A stretch of 64,000 nt of DNA, taken from the NCBI RefSeq assembly GCF_038896935.1, contig NZ_JBANDC010000002.1:372001-436000 (forward strand), written 5' to 3'. Source of the stretch: Collimonas rhizosphaerae (GTDB lineage Bacteria > Pseudomonadota > Gammaproteobacteria > Burkholderiales > Burkholderiaceae_D). A model generated the notes under the pieces. That model was not told the DNA's origin. It saw only the letters and a program-made list of their open reading frames with translations, and ran no database searches. Position 1 is the first letter of the stretch. Each line of letters begins with the position of its first letter. Positions 7,707-16,128 of this stretch are shown here, one piece after another. A program made the position numbers and the translations under genes.

Positions 7707-10700
7707 ATGAATCCCTCACGTCAGTTCATTCTCCGGCCGGTCGCCACATCCCTGTTGATGCTGGCGATTTTCCTGGCCGGCATCGTCGCCTACAAGCAGT
7801 TGCCGCTTTCGGCCTTGCCGGAAGTCGACTATCCCACCATCCAGGTGGTGACGCTGTATCCCGGCGCCAGCCCGGACGTCATGACTTCCTCGGTCACCGC
7901 GCCGCTGGAGCGCCAGTTCGGCCAGATGCCGGGTCTCAACCAGATGTCGTCAACCAGTTCCGGCGGCGCTTCGGTGATCACCCTGCAGTTCAGCCTCGAC
8001 CTGAGCCTGGATATCGCCGAACAGGAAGTCCAGGCAGCGATCAACGCCGGCGGCAACCTGCTGCCGTCCGACTTGCCGACGCCGCCGATCTACAACAAGG
8101 TGAATCCGGCCGACACGCCTATCATGTCGCTGGCGATCACCTCGAAAACGCTGCCGCTGCCCAAGGTGCAGGACCTGATCGACACCCGCCTGGCGCAAAA
8201 GATTTCGCAAGTGCCGGGAGTCGGCCTGGTCACCCTGTCCGGCGGCCAGCGGCCTGCCGTGCGCCTGCAGCTGAATCCGCGCGCAGTCGCCGCGCTGGGC
8301 ATGAACCTGGATGACATCCGCACCGCCATCGGCAATGCCAACGTCAACCAGGCCAAGGGCAGTTTCGACGGACCGGCGCGCGCCTCGACCATCGACGCCA
8401 ACGACCAGCTGCGTTCGGCCGACGAATACCGCAACCTGATCATCGCCTACAAGAACGGCGCGCCGGTCCGCATCTCCGATGTCGCCGATGTGGTCGACGA
8501 TGCGGAAAACATTCGCCTGGCGGCCTGGTCCAACACCTCGCCTGCCGTGATCCTGAATATCCAGCGGCAGCCGGGCGCCAACGTGATCGGCGTGGTCGAC
8601 AACATCAAGAAGATCTTGCCGAAACTGCAGGAAACCTTGCCTGGCGCGATCGATGTCCAGATCCTGACCGACCGCACCACCACCATCCGCGCCTCGGTGG
8701 CGGACGTGCAATTCGAGCTGCTGCTGTCGATCGCGCTGGTGGTGATGGTGATCTTCGTCTTCCTGCGCAGCGTGCCGGCTACCATCATTCCTAGCGTGGC
8801 GGTGCCGCTGTCGCTGATCGGCACTTTCGGCATCATGTACCTGGCCGGATTCTCGGTGAACAACCTGACCCTGATGGCGCTCACCATCGCCACCGGCTTC
8901 GTGGTGGACGATGCGATCGTGATGATCGAAAACATTTCACGCTACATCGAAGAAGGCATGAAGCCCTTGCAGGCGGCCCTGAAAGGCGCCGAGCAAATCG
9001 GCTTCACCATCATTTCGCTGACCTTTTCGCTGATCGCAGTGCTGATCCCGCTGCTGTTCATGGGCGACGTGGTCGGCCGCCTGTTCCGCGAGTTCGCCAT
9101 CACGCTGGCGGTGGCGATCCTGATTTCCGCCGTCATCTCGCTGACCCTGACGCCGATGATGTGCGCCAAGCTGCTGCACCATATCCCGGAAGAAAAACAA
9201 AGCTGGTTCTACCGCAAGAGCGGCGAGTTCTTCGACAACATCATTGCCCGCTACGGCGTGGCGCTGGAGTGGGTGCTGCGCCACCAGCTTTCCACCCTGG
9301 TGGTGGCGATCGGCACCCTGGTGCTGACCGCGGTGCTGTACATATTCATTCCAAAGGGCTTTTTCCCGGTGCAGGATACCGGCGTGATCCAGGGCATTTC
9401 GGAAGCCAGCCAGTCGATTTCGTTTGCCGCCATGTCGGAACGGCAGCAGGCGCTGGCGGCAGTGGTGCTGAAAGACCCGGCGGTCGAGAGCCTGTCCTCG
9501 TTCATCGGCGTCGACGGCAGCAACGCCACCCTCAACAGCGGACGCATGCTGATCAACCTGAAGCCGCGCGAACAACGCAACATCAGCGCCAGCGACGTCA
9601 TCCGCCGCCTGCAGCCGGAACTGGACCGCCAGGTCGGCGACATCACGCTGTACATGCAGCCGGTGCAGGACTTGACGATTGAAGACAGCGTCAGCCGCAC
9701 CCAGTATCAGTTCAGCGTCGAAGACGCCAACGCCGCGGAGCTCAGCATCTGGGTGCCCAAGCTGATCGAACGCCTGCGCAAGATCCCGGAACTGGCGGAT
9801 ATCGCCAGCAACCAGCAGGATCTCGGCTTGCAAGCCTACATCGCGATCGACCGCGACGCCGCTTCGCGGCTGGGCATCACCACGGCGGCGATCGACAATG
9901 CCTTGTATAACGCGTTCGGCCAGCGCCTGATCTCCACCATCTACACCCAGTCGAACCAGTACCGGGTGGTGATGGAAGTCAAGCCGGAATTCCAGAAAGG
10001 CCCGGCGGCGCTGAACAGCATTTTCCTGGTCGCCGGCAACGGCAACCAGGTCCCGCTGTCGAGCATCGCCAGCATCGAGGAGCGTACTTCGCCGCTGGTG
10101 GTGAACCATATCGGCCAGTTCCCCGCCACCACGATTTCCTTCAACCTGGCGCCCGGCGCCTCGCTGGGCAACGCGGTCAAGGCAATCCAGGCGGCCGAAA
10201 AGGAAATCGGCATGCCGGACAGCATCCAGACCAGCTTCCAGGGCGCCGCGCTGGCGTTCCAGGCTTCCCTCAGCAACACCCTGATGCTGATCCTGGCGGC
10301 GATCATCACGATGTACATCGTGCTCGGCGTCCTGTATGAAAGCTACATCCACCCGATCACGATCCTGTCGACGCTGCCGTCGGCCGGGGTGGGCGCCCTG
10401 CTGTCGCTGATGATCGCCGGCACCGACCTCGGCATCATCGGCATCATCGGCATCATCCTGCTGATCGGTATCGTCAAGAAGAACGCCATCATGATGATCG
10501 ACTTTGCGCTGGATGCCGAACGCAATGAAGGCAAGAGCCCGCGTGAAGCGATCTACCAGGCTTGCCTGCTGCGTTTCCGCCCGATCCTGATGACCACCAT
10601 GGCGGCCTTGCTGGGCGCCTTGCCACTGATGCTGGGCACCGGCGTCGGCTCCGAGCTGCGGCAACCGCTGGGGATCACCATGGTCGGCGGCTTGCTGCTG

Positions 10701-10853
10701 TCGCAGGTGCTGACCTTGTTTACCACGCCGGTCATCTACCTGGCGTTCGACGACCTGGCGCGCCGTACAAAAGCACGTTTCGGCATCAAGCAAGACGACC
10801 ACAAGGGCGACGACGACAGCGACGGCGCGATTCCTGAACCGGCCAAGCCGTAG
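7707..10853 (+). CDS. mdtB: RND multidrug efflux transporter MdtB-like
   Basis: 1048 residues, the normal RND length. It has the duplicated architecture: TM1, a large periplasmic loop, TM2-7, a second loop, TM8-12. The proton-relay pair D401/D402 lies in TM4 (GFVVDDAIVMIEN). It starts 17 bases after mdtA and ends 15 bases before mdtC, so it is in the same operon. In E. coli MdtB and MdtC form a B2C heterotrimer in which MdtC transports the drug and MdtB carries the proton flow. The same division is plausible here but is not shown by sequence. Substrates in the family include novobiocin and bile salts. Confidence 0.94.
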   Translation: MNPSRQFILRPVATSLLMLAIFLAGIVAYKQLPLSALPEVDYPTIQVVTLYPGASPDVMTSSVTAPLERQFGQMPGLNQMSSTSSGGASVITLQFSLDLSLDIAEQEVQAAINAGGNLLPSDLPTPPIYNKVNPADTPIMSLAITSKTLPLPKVQDLIDTRLAQKISQVPGVGLVTLSGGQRPAVRLQLNPRAVAALGMNLDDIRTAIGNANVNQAKGSFDGPARASTIDANDQLRSADEYRNLIIAYKNGAPVRISDVADVVDDAENIRLAAWSNTSPAVILNIQRQPGANVIGVVDNIKKILPKLQETLPGAIDVQILTDRTTTIRASVADVQFELLLSIALVVMVIFVFLRSVPATIIPSVAVPLSLIGTFGIMYLAGFSVNNLTLMALTIATGFVVDDAIVMIENISRYIEEGMKPLQAALKGAEQIGFTIISLTFSLIAVLIPLLFMGDVVGRLFREFAITLAVAILISAVISLTLTPMMCAKLLHHIPEEKQSWFYRKSGEFFDNIIARYGVALEWVLRHQLSTLVVAIGTLVLTAVLYIFIPKGFFPVQDTGVIQGISEASQSISFAAMSERQQALAAVVLKDPAVESLSSFIGVDGSNATLNSGRMLINLKPREQRNISASDVIRRLQPELDRQVGDITLYMQPVQDLTIEDSVSRTQYQFSVEDANAAELSIWVPKLIERLRKIPELADIASNQQDLGLQAYIAIDRDAASRLGITTAAIDNALYNAFGQRLISTIYTQSNQYRVVMEVKPEFQKGPAALNSIFLVAGNGNQVPLSSIASIEERTSPLVVNHIGQFPATTISFNLAPGASLGNAVKAIQAAEKEIGMPDSIQTSFQGAALAFQASLSNTLMLILAAIITMYIVLGVLYESYIHPITILSTLPSAGVGALLSLMIAGTDLGIIGIIGIILLIGIVKKNAIMMIDFALDAERNEGKSPREAIYQACLLRFRPILMTTMAALLGALPLMLGTGVGSELRQPLGITMVGGLLLSQVLTLFTTPVIYLAFDDLARRTKARFGIKQDDHKGDDDSDGAIPEPAKP

Positions 10854-10868
10854 GGAAGCCAAGACAGC

Positions 10869-13800
10869 ATGAATATCTCGCGTCCCTTTATCCAACGGCC
10901 GATCGCCACCACCCTGCTGACCATCGGCATCGCCCTGGCCGGCATGGTGGCGTTCCGGCTGCTGCCCGTTTCGCCGTTGCCGCAGGTGGATTTTCCGACG
11001 ATCTCGATCTCCGCCTCATTGCCGGGCGCCAGCCCGGAAACCATGGCCGCCACCGTGGCCACGCCGCTGGAGCGCGCGCTGGGATCGATCGCCGGCATCA
11101 CTGAAATGACTTCGTCGAGTTCGCTCAGCTCGACCCGCATCACCCTGCAGTTCGACCTCAGCCGCGACATCGACGGCGCGGCGCGCGACGTCCAGGCTGC
11201 CCTGAATGCGGCGCGCAATCTGCTGCCGACCGGCTTGCCCAGCAATCCGAACTATCGCAAGGTGAATCCGGCCGATGCGCCCGTGATGATCCTGGCGCTG
11301 ACCTCGGACAGCATGACGCAAGGCCAGATGTACGATGCCGCCGACACCATCCTGGCGCAAAAGCTGTCGCAGGTGAAAGGCATCGGCCAGGTCAGCGTCG
11401 GCGGCAGCTCGCAGCCGGCGGTGCGGGTCGAGCTGAATCCGACCGCGCTCAACAAATACGGCATAGGCACGGCCGACGTCCGCACAGCGATCGCGGCCAC
11501 CAACGCCAACCGTCCCAAGGGCATGCTGGAAGACGGCGACAAGAACTGGCAGATTTACGCCAACGACCAGGCCAAGACCGCCGCCGAATACATGCCGCTG
11601 ATCGTTTCCTATCGCAACGGTGCGCCGGTGCGCGTCAGCGATGTCGCCACGGTGGTCGACTCGGTCGCCAACCTGCGCAACTCCGGTTCGGCCAACGGCA
11701 AGCCGTCGGTGCTGGTGATCCTGAGCCGCCAGCCCGGCGCCAATATCATCGAAACGGTGGATGAAGTACGGGCCCTGCTGCCGCAGCTGCGCGCCTCGAT
11801 TCCGGCTGCCATCAACCTCGATGTCGCCATGGACCGGACGCCGACCATCCGCGCCTCCTTGCGCGAGACCGAAAACACCCTGCTGATGTCGATCGCGCTG
11901 GTGATCATGGTGGTGTTCCTGTTCCTGCGCAACGGCCGCGCCACGCTGATCCCGGCGGTCGCGGTGCCGATCTCGCTGATCGGCACGTTCGGCGCCATGT
12001 ACCTGCTCGGCTACAGCCTCGACAACCTGTCCCTGATGGCGTTGACGATCGCCACCGGCTTTGTGGTGGACGATGCGATCGTGGTCCTGGAAAACGTCTC
12101 GCGCCATATCGAAGACGGCATGAAACCGTTTGCAGCGGCGTTGAAGGGCGCCAAGGAAGTCGGCTTTACCGTGATGTCGATGAGCATTTCCCTGATCGCG
12201 GTATTCATCCCTATCCTGCTGATGGGCGGCATCGTCGGCCGCCTGTTCCGCGAATTTGCCGTCACCCTGTCGGTCGCGATCCTGGTTTCGCTGGTGGTGT
12301 CGCTGACCACCACGCCGATGATGTGCGCGCGCCTTCTGAAGCACGAGCCGGACCGCAAGCAGGGGCGTTTTTTCAACGCCACCGAACGCGCCTTCAACGC
12401 CATGCTGCGCGGCTACGAACGTTCGCTGGCGTGGGCCTTGCGTTTTGCGCCCTTGATGATGCTGATCCTGTTCGGCACCATCGTGCTCAACGTGTATCTT
12501 TACACCGCGATTCCCAAAGGGTTTTTCCCGCAGCAGGATACCGGCCTGGTGATCGGCGGCATCCAGGGCGACCAGTCGATTTCGTTCCAGTCGATGAGCA
12601 CCAAACTGAACCAGTTTGTCGAGATCGTCCGCAAGGATCCCGACGTGCAGAGCGTGATCGCATTCACCGGCGGCGGCCAGAGCAACCGCGGCCAGATGTT
12701 CATCACGCTGAAGCCCCTGACGCAGCGCAAGCTGACAGCGGACCAGGTGATCGGACGGCTGCGCGGCAAGCTCAGCCATATTGCCGGCGCCAACCTGTTC
12801 ATGCAGTCGGTGCAGGATATCCGGGTCGGCGGCCGTGTCAGCGACGGCCAGTACCAGTACACCTTGCAGTCTGACGACCTGAACGAACTGCGCACCTGGG
12901 AGCCGAAGATCCGCGAGGCGTTCAGCGCCCTGCCGCAGCTGGCCGACGTCAGCACCGACCAGCAGGACAAAGGCTTGCAGACCACACTGACCATCGACCG
13001 CGAAACCGCCATCCGCAGCGGCGTCACGCCGCAGCTGATCGATTCGACCCTGAACGACCTGTTCGGCCAGCGCCAGGTGTCGACCATCTACAGCGGCATG
13101 AACCAGTACCACGTGGTGATGGAAGCAGCGCCGCAGTATTGGCAGAGTCCGCAAATCCTGCACGACACTTACGTCAGCATTCCTTCCAGCACCGCCAACC
13201 TGTCGCCCACCACCTCCGCTCTCGGCACGCCGCCGGCGTTGACGGCGGGCGGCAAGCTGGCGTCCAATTCGTCGCTGGCGCTGACCTTGTCGACCACGGC
13301 GGAACAACAGATGCCGCTGGCGGCGTTCTCCAGCTTCCAGCCCACCAACACCTCGCTCGGCGTCAACCACCAGAGCCAGTTCATCGCCTCCACCATTTCC
13401 TTCAACCTGCCGGTCGGCGGCTCCCTGTCCGACGCCACCTTGGCAATCAACGACGCCATGGCCCGGATCGGCGTGCCGACCTCCGTGCACGGCAGCTTCC
13501 AGGGCAGCGCCAACCTGTTCCAGTCATCCCTGAGCAGCCAGCCGCTGCTGATCCTGACGGCGCTGCTGGCGGTGTACATCGTGCTCGGCGTCCTGTATGA
13601 AAGCTACGTCCATCCGATCACCATCCTCTCGACCCTGCCTTCGGCCGGCGTCGGCGCCCTGCTGGCCTTGCTTGCGACCGGCACCGAATTCAGCCTGATC
13701 GCCCTGATCGGCGTGATCCTGCTGATCGGCATCGTCAAGAAAAATGCGATCATGATGATCGACTTCGCCCTCGACGTTGAACGCACCCGCGGCCTGTCGC

Positions 13801-14087
13801 CGCGCGATTCGATTTTCGAAGCCTGCAAGCTGCGTTTCCGGCCGATCATGATGACCACCATGGCGGCCATGCTGGGCGCGGTGCCGCTGGCGCTGGGCCA
13901 GGGCGACGGCGCCGAACTCCGGCGGCCGCTGGGCATCGCGATTGTCGGCGGCCTGATCGTGAGCCAGCTGCTGACCCTCTACACGACGCCGGTGGTCTAC
14001 CTGTACATGGACCGCTTCCGCCTGTGGAGCAAGGATAAATGGGAACGGCGCGGCGGCAGGCCGTTGCCTGACGCCAGCGAAGCATAA
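10869..14087 (+). CDS. mdtC: RND multidrug efflux transporter MdtC-like
   Basis: 1072 residues. It is clearly homologous to the preceding gene (NISRPFIQRPIATTLL at the N-terminus, D401/D402 in GFVVDDAIVVLEN, VLGVLYESYVHPITIL near the C-terminus). It differs by an insert of about 24 residues in the second periplasmic loop, coded around 13195-13270 and rich in Ser/Thr/Pro (STANLSPTTSALGTPPALTA). It probably assembles with MdtB as a heterotrimer. The outer membrane factor gene follows after 51 bases, completing a tripartite pump. Confidence 0.94.
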   Translation: MNISRPFIQRPIATTLLTIGIALAGMVAFRLLPVSPLPQVDFPTISISASLPGASPETMAATVATPLERALGSIAGITEMTSSSSLSSTRITLQFDLSRDIDGAARDVQAALNAARNLLPTGLPSNPNYRKVNPADAPVMILALTSDSMTQGQMYDAADTILAQKLSQVKGIGQVSVGGSSQPAVRVELNPTALNKYGIGTADVRTAIAATNANRPKGMLEDGDKNWQIYANDQAKTAAEYMPLIVSYRNGAPVRVSDVATVVDSVANLRNSGSANGKPSVLVILSRQPGANIIETVDEVRALLPQLRASIPAAINLDVAMDRTPTIRASLRETENTLLMSIALVIMVVFLFLRNGRATLIPAVAVPISLIGTFGAMYLLGYSLDNLSLMALTIATGFVVDDAIVVLENVSRHIEDGMKPFAAALKGAKEVGFTVMSMSISLIAVFIPILLMGGIVGRLFREFAVTLSVAILVSLVVSLTTTPMMCARLLKHEPDRKQGRFFNATERAFNAMLRGYERSLAWALRFAPLMMLILFGTIVLNVYLYTAIPKGFFPQQDTGLVIGGIQGDQSISFQSMSTKLNQFVEIVRKDPDVQSVIAFTGGGQSNRGQMFITLKPLTQRKLTADQVIGRLRGKLSHIAGANLFMQSVQDIRVGGRVSDGQYQYTLQSDDLNELRTWEPKIREAFSALPQLADVSTDQQDKGLQTTLTIDRETAIRSGVTPQLIDSTLNDLFGQRQVSTIYSGMNQYHVVMEAAPQYWQSPQILHDTYVSIPSSTANLSPTTSALGTPPALTAGGKLASNSSLALTLSTTAEQQMPLAAFSSFQPTNTSLGVNHQSQFIASTISFNLPVGGSLSDATLAINDAMARIGVPTSVHGSFQGSANLFQSSLSSQPLLILTALLAVYIVLGVLYESYVHPITILSTLPSAGVGALLALLATGTEFSLIALIGVILLIGIVKKNAIMMIDFALDVERTRGLSPRDSIFEACKLRFRPIMMTTMAAMLGAVPLALGQGDGAELRRPLGIAIVGGLIVSQLLTLYTTPVVYLYMDRFRLWSKDKWERRGGRPLPDASEA

Positions 14088-14138
14088 GCACGACACGGAA
14101 ATCATGGCCGATGCAAAACGATAATCAACGGATCCAAT

Positions 14139-15620
14139 ATGAAACAAGCACCTACCCGTAAAACCCTGTTGGCGGCGGCAGCCGCGGCGCTGCTGTTGAG
14201 CGCCTGCGCCGTCGGGCCGGACTATGTAAAGCCGGCCACGGCTGCGCCGGCCGCCTTCAAGGAAATGAAAGACTGGAAGACAGCTACCCCGCAAGACCAG
14301 GAACTGCATGGCAAGTGGTGGGAAATCTTCCAGGATCCGCAACTGAATGCGCTGGTCGGGCAAGTCAATATCTCCAACCAGAACCTGGCGCAAGCCGAAG
14401 CGCAGTTCCGGCAGGCCAAAGCCTTGGTGGAATCGGCCAGGTCGTCTTACTTCCCGACCGTGTCGGCCAACGTGTCAGCCACCCGCTCCGGCGGGCGCAG
14501 CAGCAGCCTGAGCAGTTCCGGCGGCTCGGTGACCACCACCGATGCGCTCGGCCTGAGCGCCAGCTGGGAACCAGACCTGTGGGGCCGCATCGGCCGCACG
14601 GTGGAAGCCAACCAGGCTTCGGCCCAGGCTAGCGCCGCCGACCTGCAGGTGGCCAGGCTCAGCGCGCAGTCGACGCTGGCCCAGAATTACCTGCAACTGC
14701 GGGTGCTCGACATGCAGCAGACCTTGCTCGACGACACGGTAGCGGCCTATCAGAAATCGCTGCAGCTGACCCAGAACCAGTATGCAGTTGGGGTGGTCGC
14801 GCGCTCTGACGTGATCCAGGCCCAGACCCAGCTCAAAGGCGCGCAGGCGCAAGCGCTGGACAATGGCGTAGCGCGCTCCCAGCTGGAACATGCGATTGCC
14901 TTGCTGACCGGACAGGCAGCCTCTACTTTCTCGATCACACCGGCGCCGCTGGTAGCGGTGCTGCCGGCGATCCCGGTCGGCGTGCCATCCTCGCTGCTGG
15001 AGCGCCGCCCCGATGTCAGCTCGGCGGAACGGCTGGCGGCATCGGCCAACGCCAAGATCGGCGTGGCCAAGGCGGCTTATTTCCCGGACCTGACCTTGTC
15101 GGCTTCCGGCGGCTTCCAAAGCAACAGCTTCGCCAACTGGCTGACGGTTCCTAACCGCATCTGGTCGCTCGGGCCGGCGCTGGCCGCCACCCTGTTCGAC
15201 GGCGGCGCGCGGCGCGCCCAAAGCGACCAGGCGATTGCCGCCTACGACGCCAGCGTCGCGGTGTACAAGCAGGCGGTGCTGACCAGTTTCCAGGAGGTGG
15301 AAGACAACCTGGCGGCCTTGCGCATCCTGGAACAGGAGGCCGCGGTCCAGGCCGAGACAGTCCAGTTCGCGCATCATGCGCTGGAACTGATCTTGAACCA
15401 GTACAGGGCCGGCACCGTCAACTACACCAGCGTGGTGACGGCGCAGGCGACCGCATTCAACGCCGATCTGTCGGCCCTGAATATCCAGAACCGGCGCTTT
15501 GCGGCAAGCGTGCTGCTGATCAAGGCGCTAGGCGGCGGCTGGAACCAGGCCGAGCTGCCCGGCAACGCGATGCTGAACGATCGCGATGCCACCGCCACGG
15601 GCAAACCTGCGGCCAAATGA
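14139..15620 (+). CDS. Outer membrane efflux lipoprotein, NodT/OprM family
   Basis: 493 residues. It has a lipoprotein signal with lipobox LLSAC (acylated C23) and the family hallmark CAVGPDYVKP. The two repeated coiled-coil/strand halves of the TolC-like family follow (LARLSAQSTLAQNYL-type segments and SASWEPDLWGRIGR). It forms the outer membrane channel of the MdtABC pump. E. coli has no such gene in its mdt operon and uses TolC; a dedicated OMF linked to mdtABC is common in Beta- and Gammaproteobacteria. No terminator is obvious after it. Confidence 0.93.
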   Translation: MKQAPTRKTLLAAAAAALLLSACAVGPDYVKPATAAPAAFKEMKDWKTATPQDQELHGKWWEIFQDPQLNALVGQVNISNQNLAQAEAQFRQAKALVESARSSYFPTVSANVSATRSGGRSSSLSSSGGSVTTTDALGLSASWEPDLWGRIGRTVEANQASAQASAADLQVARLSAQSTLAQNYLQLRVLDMQQTLLDDTVAAYQKSLQLTQNQYAVGVVARSDVIQAQTQLKGAQAQALDNGVARSQLEHAIALLTGQAASTFSITPAPLVAVLPAIPVGVPSSLLERRPDVSSAERLAASANAKIGVAKAAYFPDLTLSASGGFQSNSFANWLTVPNRIWSLGPALAATLFDGGARRAQSDQAIAAYDASVAVYKQAVLTSFQEVEDNLAALRILEQEAAVQAETVQFAHHALELILNQYRAGTVNYTSVVTAQATAFNADLSALNIQNRRFAASVLLIKALGGGWNQAELPGNAMLNDRDATATGKPAAK

Positions 15621-15688
15621 AATCCGGGGCAAAATGGCGTTGACTTGAATCCTGTCGGTCAAGTCCTATTCGATATCAGGGGAAAAAA

Positions 15689-16120
15689 ATGAATTTCGGC
15701 TCCAGCTGGCAGGTATTTGCTCTTGGCTCTGCATTCTTCGCCGGCCTGACGGCGATCTTCGGCAAGTTCGGCGTCGCCGGCATGAACTCCAACTTCGCCA
15801 CCTTCATCCGCACCGTCATCATCCTGTTCGTGATCGCCGGCATCGTCAGCTTGCGCGGCGAATGGCAGAAACCGACGCTGGTCAGCTCGTCCAACTGGCT
15901 ATTCCTGGTGCTGTCGGCCATCGCCACCGGCCTGTCCTGGCTGTGCTACTACCATGCGCTGCAGATCGGCCCGGTGTCCAAGGTCGCGCCTATCGACAAA
16001 CTGAGCGTAGCCTTCGCCATCGTGCTCGGCTTGCTGTTCGCCGGCGAACAGCTGACCTGGCCGGTAGCGATCGGCGGTTCGCTGATCGTGGCCGGATCGG
16101 TCGTGATCATCGCGTTCTGA
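15689..16120 (+). CDS. Half-size EamA family transporter
   Basis: 143 residues, about five hydrophobic helices: one EamA domain instead of the usual two. Conserved features are SAFFAGLTAIFGKFGV at the start and YYHALQIGPVSKVAPIDKLS before the last two helices. Such half-size drug/metabolite carriers are thought to work as dimers. AGGGGAAAAAA precedes the ATG with good spacing. The substrate is unknown. It lies 68 bases after the efflux operon on the same strand, so readthrough is possible. Confidence 0.85.
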   Translation: MNFGSSWQVFALGSAFFAGLTAIFGKFGVAGMNSNFATFIRTVIILFVIAGIVSLRGEWQKPTLVSSSNWLFLVLSAIATGLSWLCYYHALQIGPVSKVAPIDKLSVAFAIVLGLLFAGEQLTWPVAIGGSLIVAGSVVIIAF

Positions 16121-16128
16121 CCAGCCTG

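Noticed and set aside
8937..10895. 652-codon minus-strand ORF opposite mdtB
   Set aside because: Shadow of the mdtB coding frame; Asp/Arg/Gln-rich low complexity, no family match, no ribosome site.
11016..13490. 824-codon minus-strand ORF opposite mdtC
   Set aside because: Same type of shadow; the RND motifs on the plus strand explain the sequence.
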